The translations under genes were made by a program, and so were the position numbers. A model generated the notes under the pieces. It was not told the DNA's origin and did no database searches. It was given only the letters and a program-made list of their open reading frames with translations. From assembly GCF_019933155.2 (NCBI RefSeq), contig NZ_CP082944.1:3722001-3786000 (forward strand): a DNA stretch of 64,000 bases. Direction: 5' to 3'. Shown here one piece after another: positions 1 through 7,177 of this stretch (position 1 is the first letter of the stretch; each line of letters starts with the position of its first letter). This DNA comes from Metabacillus dongyingensis (lineage in GTDB: Bacteria > Bacillota > Bacilli > Bacillales > Bacillaceae).

Positions 1-961
1 TGGATATATCTGTTAGATCCTTTTTGACGGCAACAAGATTCTCATCTTTCAGTTTTAATTTGTTCAGTTCTGTCAGGATAGCATCAGATTTCGTGTCAAC
101 ATCATTTGCCTTGCCTGTGACTGCTGATGAAGATAATGTGACCAACGATTTAAAATGATTGATAAGGGCACTTGCGTCTTCATTCGTTTTCATTGAAAAT
201 ACAGCACTTTTCCCGCTCCACGGCTCGATGGCGCTTGATTGGTAAACATTGCTCAAACCATCTGTTTCCTGTTTTGCGTTTCCGACTCCCCCATATACAA
301 AGTATGAGCCGTCTTCCTCAACTGTTATAGCGGGAAACCCATTGCTTTTCATGTCAGCCGCTGTTGTTTCTGCACCTTCTTTAGATGAAAATTTTCCAAT
401 TTGCGCGAAGTACAGCTGAATGTCTGCTGAAGAACTGCCAGAACCTGCACCTGCTTCTTTTGAATCGGCTTGAGCAGCCGCTTGGTCTGTCTCAGCGCCT
501 GCACCGGCCTGCTGCAGTGCTGCCGGCAAATCCTCATTTGAAATAAAATTCAATGCAACAAATCCGAAGCTCACACCAAGCACAATCGCCAGTATGATGG
601 TAACCGCATATTGCTTAAATGGATAAGAGCTTAATGGATTCTTTATGCCAGTGCCGAAGTAAGGTGAGCCCTTCCCTTTAGATGCTGTCTTTTTAGGAGC
701 GACTACTTTTGGATCATCCTGAAACACTTCACCGTCATCCTCAGGCAAAACCCAGGAAAAATCATCCTCTTTCTTGGCATCGGAAGCCGCTACTTCTTTT
801 TCAGCCATTACTTTCTCATCCCAGCTTAGAACAGGAAAATCCAAAGAGACCCCTTCTTGGTCTTTTTCGTCCGACTTCTTTTTCTGCTGTTTCACACTTT
901 TCAGGTTGCGTTCTTCTCCATTGATCTTGATCTTAATAGCATTTGCCTGCTGCTTGTCCAA
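1..961 (-). CDS. spoIIB: SpoIIB-like sporulation septum protein (C-terminus beyond window)
   Basis: The first 320 codons are present; the 3' end runs off the left edge. I start at a TTG (959-961) because GGGGGG lies about 7 nt upstream and the reading frame has no earlier ATG. Seen: a charged cytoplasmic N-terminus (about residues 1-115), one membrane segment (about 118-140), a Ser/Gly/Ala-rich linker, then a SPOR-like domain starting near residue 172 (QLYFAQIGKFSSKEGAE). SpoIIB localises to the polar septum by its SPOR domain and helps engulfment and septal peptidoglycan dissolution in B. subtilis, where it also lies next to comC. Family identity comes from domain layout plus synteny; SpoIIB sequences are poorly conserved. 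Confidence 0.82.
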   Translation of the reverse strand, partial: MDKQQANAIKIKINGEERNLKSVKQQKKKSDEKDQEGVSLDFPVLSWDEKVMAEKEVAASDAKKEDDFSWVLPEDDGEVFQDDPKVVAPKKTASKGKGSPYFGTGIKNPLSSYPFKQYAVTIILAIVLGVSFGFVALNFISNEDLPAALQQAGAGAETDQAAAQADSKEAGAGSGSSSADIQLYFAQIGKFSSKEGAETTAADMKSNGFPAITVEEDGSYFVYGGVGNAKQETDGLSNVYQSSAIEPWSGKSAVFSMKTNEDASALINHFKSLVTLSSSAVTGKANDVDTKSDAILTELNKLKLKDENLVAVKKDLTDIS

Positions 962-1019
962 TTTAACACCCCCCATCTGAAACGATTCTCATATCTGAAT
1001 TCCATGCTAGCATACGAAA

Positions 1020-1054
1020 ATAAAAAAAGAACAAGACATTTGTCGTCTTGTTCA
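1020..1054 (-). terminator. Rho-independent terminator before spoIIB
   Basis: GAACAAGAC (1029-1037) pairs with GTCTTGTTC (1045-1053). Read on the minus strand the stem is followed by a seven-T run (1022-1028). It would end transcripts coming from the comC/pilin side, so spoIIB probably has its own promoter. Confidence 0.75.
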
Positions 1055-1079
1055 GAAAGGTTTTCGTCAAATAATCACC

Positions 1080-1613
1080 CTATTCGTCATCCTCAGTTGC
1101 AAGCGACGGAGTAAGTGGGATATTTATTGCTTGGCTGCGGAGCAGCCACCTTAGGGGTTTCCTCGTATAGATCCTGCAAACCATCTGCATAAAAAGCTGA
1201 AACCTGCATTCTGACTTGGAAAAAAGCAGAAAGCGTGTCAAACAGCAGGATAAAGAATGTGACATTTGCCGAAAGTGAAGATGCTTTGCTGCCGCCTGCT
1301 GCTTCCGTTGAAACTGCTGCAGAAACCAGCCGGAAGCATCAAAAACGGACAGACACAAGAAGCAGCTGAGCTGCTCCACCATAGGGACAGGGACCATTCG
1401 CTGTAATTCTACAGAATTTACACCAGGCATGCTTTCTGTCGAAGTCTTGCCGCTTGTTAATAGTGAAAACTGTATTAGCTGCATTTTTCTTGAAGAAACC
1501 AGTGTCTGTTGATTACTAAAAATAGACGCCTGCATACAGGCAACAAGTTGAAGGACAGCTGCAATCAAAAGGATAATTGGGATTCTTTGTTCCCCAGAAT
1601 CACTTTCACGCAC
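1080..1613 (-). pseudogene. pilO-like pilus assembly gene, frameshifted
   Basis: One frame is open over the whole stretch, but only its first half looks like protein: a hydrophobic N-terminal segment, then a piece VELQRMVPVPMVEQL that resembles the start of the periplasmic domain of PilO (family pattern: LQ..VPV.PL..QL). Past about 1375 this frame becomes low-complexity and Cys/Leu-rich. Another minus frame then reads sensibly to a stop at 1093-1095, including LQDLYEETPKVAAPQP, which resembles a PilO C-terminus (YxxxLxxLxxxxPxxxxPxP). At least one frameshift therefore breaks the gene. PilO would join PilM and PilN in the inner-membrane alignment complex of a type IV pilus. Identification is by motif memory only. 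Confidence 0.55.
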
Positions 1614-1693
1614 TCCATCGACTCAGACTTTTTCTGTTTTTTCTCCTTCAGTTATATATAGTGTCCTCTTATTTAATTATCCTTCAAGTCTTC

Positions 1694-1822
1694 TTACACC
1701 GAAAGTTCATCCAAAATAAGGGATAGAGTCTTAAAATCCTGAATGACACCGTTCGAATAAGCCCATTCCAGCAGAAAACGCTCCTGCAAAAACTGGGGTA
1801 TAAAAGGACTTGCCTGATTCAT
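1694..1822 (-). pseudogene. Short unidentified remnant, 42 codons
   Basis: An ATG-initiated frame begins MNQASPFIPQFLQERFLLEW and ends at a TAA; there is no clear ribosome binding site. It lies between the pilO relic and comC, where pilM/pilN genes often sit. The composition looks protein-like, but I do not recognise it. The surrounding 1614-1912 holds nothing else I can identify. Confidence 0.25.
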
Positions 1823-1912
1823 TTCAACTACCGGATAACCTCATCCTTAATTGTGAAATTATTGTTTTTACTTAACAAAAATGAACATATATCCATTACT
1901 TTACTTCCAAGC

Positions 1913-2665
1913 CTAATAACCGATTATTTTGAAATACCACTGAAGCAGCTCTTGCCCGTAAAAATAAGCTGCGATGGTTCCAACCATAATTGACGGACCA
2001 AAAGGAATCGGCTGCTTACGCTTCACTTTACCCGTCATAATCGCAAGTACTCCAATGATGGAACCAACAACACAAGATAAAAAGAAGGATAGCAGAACGA
2101 GCTTCCAGCCGATTGCAAGACCAAGTACTGCAAACAGTTTAATATCTCCTCCGCCCATACCCTTCCCTTTACTCAATATGGCGATTCCATAAAGCAAAAT
2201 GAAACCGGCAACAGCGCCAATCAGCGGATTCCACCATGGTGTCAGCGGAATGAAGATCCTCTCTATAACAAACAACCCGGCAAAAAACAAAAGAACTTTA
2301 TCTGGAATAATCATATATTTCATATCCGAAACGAAAATTATCATGAACAGAGAGATCAGAGTTAATGCAATAACCAATTCTTTTGACCATCCCGCCAGCA
2401 GAGGTGATATCGCAAAAAGAATTGCCGTCTTCAGCTCCACAAACGGATAAAGCGGAGATATCCGCATCCTGCACTTCCGGCATTTTCCGCCCTGTAAAAG
2501 ATAAGAAATAACAGGAATAAGCTCACCTGCTGTTAAAGTATGATGACACCCCGGACAAGCTGAACGGGGCGCAGCAATGGATTCTTTATTTGGTACACGG
2601 ATACCGACTACGTTGAAGAAGGACCCTAGTAGGAGACCGTAGAAGAATAAAAAAATATTAGCCAT
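1913..2665 (-). CDS. comC: Prepilin leader peptidase / N-methyltransferase (type A24)
   Basis: Polytopic membrane aspartic protease that cuts the short leader from type IV prepilins and methylates the new N-terminus. Seen: a hydrophobic start GSFFNVVGIRVP, the zinc-type cysteine quartet CPGC...CRKC, the first catalytic Asp region VSDMKYMIIPD, and the second catalytic motif GGGD in GKGMGGGDIKLFAVLG. The frame extends upstream to 2689 and would overlap the pilin stop, but homologues usually begin right at the first membrane helix, so I use the ATG at 2665 (250 aa). No strong ribosome binding site supports either start. It follows the pilin gene and precedes folC-side genes as comC does in B. 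subtilis. It probably also processes competence pilins encoded elsewhere, which would explain why it stays intact beside ruined pilus genes. Confidence 0.9.
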   Translation of the reverse strand: MANIFLFFYGLLLGSFFNVVGIRVPNKESIAAPRSACPGCHHTLTAGELIPVISYLLQGGKCRKCRMRISPLYPFVELKTAILFAISPLLAGWSKELVIALTLISLFMIIFVSDMKYMIIPDKVLLFFAGLFVIERIFIPLTPWWNPLIGAVAGFILLYGIAILSKGKGMGGGDIKLFAVLGLAIGWKLVLLSFFLSCVVGSIIGVLAIMTGKVKRKQPIPFGPSIMVGTIAAYFYGQELLQWYFKIIGY

Positions 2666-2681
2666 TTTTATTATTCCGAAA

Positions 2682-3104
2682 TTATCCATATACAGAAATT
2701 GTATTAGGTGGATTATCTATATCATCAAGGTTACTAATAGCTTCTAATGTACTGTTAGTAAATGTAATTGTTCCGTCATTTACATTTGCATTACCTGATA
2801 AAGTCATTGAATTTAAATTTGCTTTTACAGAAAAATCCACTATGAAATTTACGTTTTCCAAATTACCTCCCAGGTCACCATCTTCTAAGATTCCATCAGC
2901 TCGAACTTCATCAGTAGAAGAATATAGTCTTGCAACATTTAATATATTTGCAGCTTCAGCTTTACCTGCATCTTCGCACGAATTTTGTATTACATTCCCA
3001 ATACCAGGCACAGCATTAGCAGCGATAATCCCCAAAATAACAACAACCTCAATAAGCTCGATCAGGGTTAATCCTCGTTCGTTCTTTAACACCTTTTTAA
3101 ACAT
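2682..3104 (-). CDS. Type IV pilin / prepilin-like protein
   Basis: 140 aa. The N-terminus is a class III signal: a short basic leader, then RG|LTLIELIEVVVILGIIAA, with cleavage expected after Gly and Glu at mature position 5, followed by a 20-residue hydrophobic helix. The rest is a small Asn/Thr/Asp-rich globular domain with a single Cys. AGGAGAG lies 7 nt before the ATG. The product is the expected substrate of the peptidase encoded immediately downstream; the two reading frames touch or overlap. No intact assembly ATPase, platform protein or PilMNO gene is visible nearby, so the pilin may be orphaned or used by another machine. Confidence 0.85.
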   Translation of the reverse strand: MFKKVLKNERGLTLIELIEVVVILGIIAANAVPGIGNVIQNSCEDAGKAEAANILNVARLYSSTDEVRADGILEDGDLGGNLENVNFIVDFSVKANLNSMTLSGNANVNDGTITFTNSTLEAISNLDDIDNPPNTISVYG

Positions 3105-3162
3105 ATCTTTCTCTCCTTCAACTAGTAAATTAGCAATATATCACTTTATATAGAACGTAGTC

Positions 3163-3168
3163 ATTATA
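3163..3168 (-). promoter_or_regulatory. Extended -10 promoter of the pilin-comC pair
   Basis: TGCTATAAT on the minus strand gives an extended -10 (TGnTATAAT). It lies about 59 nt before the pilin ATG. No good -35 is seen. The A/T-rich stretch upstream has no convincing paired ComK box. Confidence 0.45.
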
Positions 3169-3244
3169 GCATGTAAAACTGGGTTAAATTGTTAATTTTT
3201 TGTTGAGATTTAATTATTATTGTTGAATATAACTGACAATGGTA

Positions 3245-3557
3245 CTAGATGAAACTCACTACTCCTCCTACAATTCCCTGCAAGAAAACAATTATTAGCG
3301 GTTCGATCAGAGATTTCAATCTATCTGCTGCCTGTTCGGCTTCGCCTTCACAAAAATCGGCCATTTTAGAATACATTTCATTAAGTAAACCCTATCCTTC
3401 TCCTATTGCGGTCATACGGGTCACAAGAGGCGGAAAAAACCAATGATCTTTCATTGATTCTGTTAACGAGTTTCCTTTTCCAGCGCGTTTCGTGATTCCT
3501 TCTCTTGAAATCACTTCATTTTCCAAGATATTTTCAACAATGGAGATAGCCTGCTAT
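3245..3557 (-). pseudogene. pilC/gspF platform-protein remnant (C-terminus only, internal stop)
   Basis: The minus-strand frame reads as the last ~100 residues of a type II secretion/type IV pilus inner-membrane platform protein (T2SSF family). Landmarks are GNSLTESMKDHWFFPPLVTR, MTAIGEG, GLLNEMYSKMADFCEGE and LIEPLIIVFLQGIVGG, matching the family pattern FPPLv.qM..vGE..G.L.eML.kvAdfy..E...liEPl.iv..G..VG. An in-frame TAG (3392-3394) interrupts it right after GEG, a further TAG precedes the recognisable part, and the N-terminal two thirds of the gene are absent. It is therefore dead. Gene order (pilC, pilin, pilD, ... pilO) matches a canonical Firmicute pil cluster. Confidence 0.8.
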
Positions 3558-3595
3558 ATCTGAACTGAACTTGAAAACAAAGAACTAAAAGTTAT

Positions 3596-3913
3596 GTGGG
3601 CGAGGCGGACAGCGGTATGCTTGCAGCAAATAATAATGAATTCAGAACAGAACCAAAAGTGATTGATGCCTTTCTATATTCAAACCAAACTCTAGAAATG
3701 TATGGTATAGGATTCAATATTAAAATTAAAGGTGGAGTATACGGATCAAATGTTATTTTAAATGCGACAAAAGGAGACACCCGGGATACCCTAAGGGTTT
3801 GTTTGTGTGTGGATTGGCTGGTTATGGGAGAGTGTGAATACATACTTGACCCGGCAACTAAAATCATATTTGAAGTTTGTACTTCTCCAAAAATCAAAAT
3901 GATTTTGCACTAA
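3596..3913 (+). pseudogene. Orphan open frame, possibly a fragment of a surface or pilus-accessory protein
   Basis: GTG-initiated, 105 codons, with no ribosome binding site. It includes VIDAFLYSNQTLEMYGIGFN and IKGGVYGSNVILNATKGDT, which read like a beta-rich secreted domain found in some PilX-like pilus accessory proteins. The C-terminal 50 residues look out of register and Cys-rich. It is on the opposite strand to all other pil relics, and it begins where the pilC relic loses its homology, so it probably marks a rearrangement breakpoint. The function assignment is a guess; that it is a broken gene is more likely than not. Confidence 0.3.
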
Positions 3914-3956
3914 ATTCACGCCTTAGAAACAATTGATCAAAAAATCGAATAAAACC

Positions 3957-3988
3957 AAAAACCAGCACCCATTAAGGATGCTGGTTTT
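3957..3988 (-). terminator. Terminator of the GGDEF gene
   Basis: AAACCAGCA (3959-3967) pairs with TGCTGGTTT (3979-3987), followed on the minus strand by a T-rich tail. It starts right after the stop codon of the cyclase gene. A T-rich flank on the other side makes it potentially bidirectional. Confidence 0.75.
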
Positions 3989-5701
3989 CTATTTCACATA
4001 CTCCGCCACACGGTTCCGTCCTGCCTGTTTGGCTCCAATATACATGGCACGGTCAGCATGTCTGATGAGGTCAAGCGGTCCCTCTGCATCATAAGGAGCA
4101 GTTGCGTATCCTATGCTTGCAGTAATCGAGATGGAATGTCGCTTGCCGAAGGTCTGAATGTCCTGGTCAATCATGAAAGGCCGGTTTGCAATGGTTTTTC
4201 GAATTCCTTCAGCGAAGGCAAAGCATGCCATCTTGTCCACGTTCGGCAGGAGAATGACAAACTCTTCTCCCCCATACCGCGCAACAGTGCCCCGTTCTCC
4301 GATAAACTTTACAAGCCGGTCTGCGAGTGCGATCAGGATTTCATTTCCGGCCTGATGACCATACGTATCATTCACTTTTTTGAAGTGATCAATGTCGAGC
4401 AGAATGAGAGATAAATGGTTCAGCTGAGTGCTGCCAAGTTTAAAATACTCCGATTCAAGCAGCTTCTCCATGTACCGATAGTTAAAGAGACCTGTGAGCG
4501 CACAGCGTTCACTTTGTTTTTTCGTTTCCTCATAGCTTCTTGCATTGTCAATCGCAACACCGAGATAGGCAGTTAATAAATCAACAATCATCAGCTGTGA
4601 ATAGTCGTAGGACCGTTTTTTGTTAGAGGCAAGAACGACAATGCCTACGACCTTTTGGTTTCTGACAATGGGGACGCCAATCAAGCTTTCAATAGTTTCA
4701 GGCAGCAGCGTTTTCTCAAGCTTTGCCCAATGTTCCCTTTTTTTGTAGAGGACGCTTTTCTTTTTTGCATACACTAATCCGCTGATTCCATGATGGACAG
4801 AGATCGTTTCTTTCGTACCAGTTACTATCTGTCCATTTTCAAGCTTTCTGATAACTTTGAGCTCGTAATCATTCACGACATCAATGATGTAAGCATAATC
4901 CGCATTGATCATGGATGTCAGTTTATCAATATAGACATCCAAGACTTCTTTTACTTCCAGTCTTTCTGTAAGCTGATGCCCGATCTCACTTGCTTGCTGC
5001 AGATATGAATTCAATCGCTGGCTATTGGACAGCAGGAGCAGGATAAAGGAGATTCCAACGAATGGTATTCCCACATAGAACAGAGCTTCTAAGCCTAAAT
5101 CTTCATATAATATGAACAGCATTATTCCCACCGGCAGGAACATGAGCGTCGTGAAAATCTCCCATAAAAAATCCTTTGAAAAGAATTTTTCTTTGTTTTT
5201 ATAGAAAAAACCTCTGATCACATGCTGAAGAAAAAAGTGATTTGTCAGGCAAATTGTGAACGCATATATGATAACTTTAGTTAAGAACTCAAGAGTGAAT
5301 TCTGTTTGTCCATGTGTTCCGCCAATGGCATAGTAGACAGCAGCCCCTGCAACAGAGACGATTAGAAACATCAATGAATTTGTAGGATAGCGGTGGATTT
5401 CTCTTAAACCTACGCGAAGCTTGATAAGAAGAACTGTAAGGGAAATCTGCATTAGTATCATTTCAACTAATGGCCCGAAAAGCAGGAAGACGGAAATTGA
5501 AACACCCTGAGCGAAAAAAACAGGAGTTTCGTTCACGATAATAGGAAAGATGGAAACAATACACATTAATAACAGGAATGTTGCAATAGCCAGTTCATTA
5601 CCCGCTATCATCGGCGGCCAAAAATAATAAGCTGCACATAAAGCTGCCGGAAATAGAATGGCCCACGACACCCATAATACAATCTTAAGATTTTTTTCCA
5701 T
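3989..5701 (-). CDS. Membrane-bound GAF-GGDEF protein, putative diguanylate cyclase
   Basis: 570 aa. Residues 1 to about 235 carry about eight membrane segments. A GAF-type sensor domain follows (about 245-395, LEVKEVLDVYIDKLTSM...ADYAYI), then a GGDEF domain with the active-site motif RYGGEEF at about 475-481, and KKVNDTYGHQAGNE upstream. The active site is intact, so c-di-GMP synthesis from two GTP is expected. The inhibitory I-site (RxxD ending five residues before the motif) is missing: the equivalent positions are Gly and Gly. That predicts no product feedback by that route. The gene is not part of the B. subtilis block; it sits between the pilus relics and folC with its own terminator. 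The signal sensed is unknown. Confidence 0.85.
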   Translation of the reverse strand: MEKNLKIVLWVSWAILFPAALCAAYYFWPPMIAGNELAIATFLLLMCIVSIFPIIVNETPVFFAQGVSISVFLLFGPLVEMILMQISLTVLLIKLRVGLREIHRYPTNSLMFLIVSVAGAAVYYAIGGTHGQTEFTLEFLTKVIIYAFTICLTNHFFLQHVIRGFFYKNKEKFFSKDFLWEIFTTLMFLPVGIMLFILYEDLGLEALFYVGIPFVGISFILLLLSNSQRLNSYLQQASEIGHQLTERLEVKEVLDVYIDKLTSMINADYAYIIDVVNDYELKVIRKLENGQIVTGTKETISVHHGISGLVYAKKKSVLYKKREHWAKLEKTLLPETIESLIGVPIVRNQKVVGIVVLASNKKRSYDYSQLMIVDLLTAYLGVAIDNARSYEETKKQSERCALTGLFNYRYMEKLLESEYFKLGSTQLNHLSLILLDIDHFKKVNDTYGHQAGNEILIALADRLVKFIGERGTVARYGGEEFVILLPNVDKMACFAFAEGIRKTIANRPFMIDQDIQTFGKRHSISITASIGYATAPYDAEGPLDLIRHADRAMYIGAKQAGRNRVAEYVK

Positions 5702-5792
5702 GTACTGTCCCCCTCTCTCTATCTTTAAATTTATTATTTTTATATTTTAACAAAAATTCAGATATCTGTCATTTGTTATTAGGACTATCAAC

Positions 5793-7097
5793 CTAATCTT
5801 TCGATAAGAAATTTCGACAAAAAGGCCTAACTTCTGAGATAAAGTAAAGAGAACCGGTCACTAGGAAAACATCTTTTAATTCGCCTGCTTCCATCATTTT
5901 TAGAAAAGCAGCTTTCCAATCATCTTCAAAATCCTTTTTTCCATGTCTGCATGCCTGAAAAAGCTCTTCTGCCGAAGCAGCTCTTGGAAAATCAAAAGTC
6001 GTAAAATGCATACTATCTGCAATAGATGAGAGGATATCAATCATCGGAGTGTATTCCTTATCTTTTAAAGCCGAAAAGAGAATATGAATCTTTTTGCCGT
6101 GATAATGGCGCTTCATCGCAGCAGTAAGACTCTCTACGCCCTCTTTATTATGAGCCCCGTCCACAATGACCGCTGGGTACTCTGATAGCTGTTCAAATCT
6201 GCCGTTCCAGCTGGTCTGCAAAAGTCCTTTAATCACATGCTGCTCATCAATATGAAATAATTCCTTCGAACGCAAATAATCAAGTGCCATTACTGCAAGA
6301 GCCGCATTCTGAACTTGATGCTCTCCGCGCATTGATATTTCAAGGTTCTTATAATAGCTGAAAGGAGTCTTCATTTCGAACCTTTCTCCTCTTGGAAGGG
6401 GCTGATGATTCAAAACCGGAAAAGTATCATGGTAAACGGCAGCGTTCATGTCTTTTGCCTTTTGGTTTATTACATTTAATGCCCGTTCATCTGTAACAGA
6501 TGTCAGCATAGGAATGCCCTCCTTGATGATTCCTGCTTTTTCACCGGCGATTTCTTCTATTGTATTGCCAAGAATATTCATGTGATCAAAACCGATGCTT
6601 GTAATCATTGTTAAGATCGGCTCTGCAATATTGGTTGAATCATATGTGCCGCCAAGACCGGTTTCCAGCAGCAAAATATCTGTTTTTTCATGTCTCCCAA
6701 AATAATAGAAAGCCATGGCTGTGATTACTTCAAATTCAGTCGGTCCGCCAAGCTCAGTGTCTTCAAGTTCATCTGCAAGCGGACTGATCATATTAACTAA
6801 AAACAGCATTTCTTCATCAGATATAGGTTTGCCGTTCATGCTGATTCTCTCGTTGAATGTTTCCAGGAACGGAGAGGTGAATGTACCTGTCGTGTACCCT
6901 GCTTCTTGAAGAACATTGCGCATATATGCAATGGTTGACCCTTTGCCATTTGTGCCTGCAACATGAATGGCGCGAATTTGTTTATGGGGATTATTTAATT
7001 TTTCCATCATCCAGGTCATCCGCTTCAATCCGGGTTTAATGCCGAATCTTAGACGCGAATGAATCCAGTCTACCGCTTCCTCATAAGTTTGAAACAT
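5793..7097 (-). CDS. folC: Folylpolyglutamate synthase / dihydrofolate synthase
   Basis: 434 aa, the usual length. It ligates glutamate to dihydropteroate and to folates using ATP, which makes and retains cytosolic folates. Seen: the P-loop GTNGKGST (48-55), the FPGS signature TGLGGTYDSTN, a Mur-ligase-like central domain and the C-terminal module with VDGAHNKEG. It lies downstream of valS as in B. subtilis but is separated from it by a strong hairpin, so read-through or a separate promoter must feed it. Confidence 0.96.
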   Translation of the reverse strand: MFQTYEEAVDWIHSRLRFGIKPGLKRMTWMMEKLNNPHKQIRAIHVAGTNGKGSTIAYMRNVLQEAGYTTGTFTSPFLETFNERISMNGKPISDEEMLFLVNMISPLADELEDTELGGPTEFEVITAMAFYYFGRHEKTDILLLETGLGGTYDSTNIAEPILTMITSIGFDHMNILGNTIEEIAGEKAGIIKEGIPMLTSVTDERALNVINQKAKDMNAAVYHDTFPVLNHQPLPRGERFEMKTPFSYYKNLEISMRGEHQVQNAALAVMALDYLRSKELFHIDEQHVIKGLLQTSWNGRFEQLSEYPAVIVDGAHNKEGVESLTAAMKRHYHGKKIHILFSALKDKEYTPMIDILSSIADSMHFTTFDFPRAASAEELFQACRHGKKDFEDDWKAAFLKMMEAGELKDVFLVTGSLYFISEVRPFCRNFLSKD

Positions 7098-7128
7098 ATC
7101 ATATACCCCTTTTCTCTCTATTTACATG

Positions 7129-7165
7129 AAAACTCGGGTGTGATTCTGCCAATCACAACCCGAGC
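7129..7165 (-). terminator. Terminator between valS and folC
   Basis: CTCGGGTGTGATT (7133-7145) pairs imperfectly with AATCACAACCCGAG (7151-7164). On the minus strand TTTTC follows. The T-run is short, so termination may be partial. Confidence 0.6.
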
Positions 7166-7177
7166 CTATTAAAAAGC

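Noticed and set aside
1080..1613. Single 177-aa open frame as an intact gene
   Set aside because: Only its N-terminal half reads like PilO; the C-terminal PilO-like sequence lies in another frame, so I treat it as a pseudogene.
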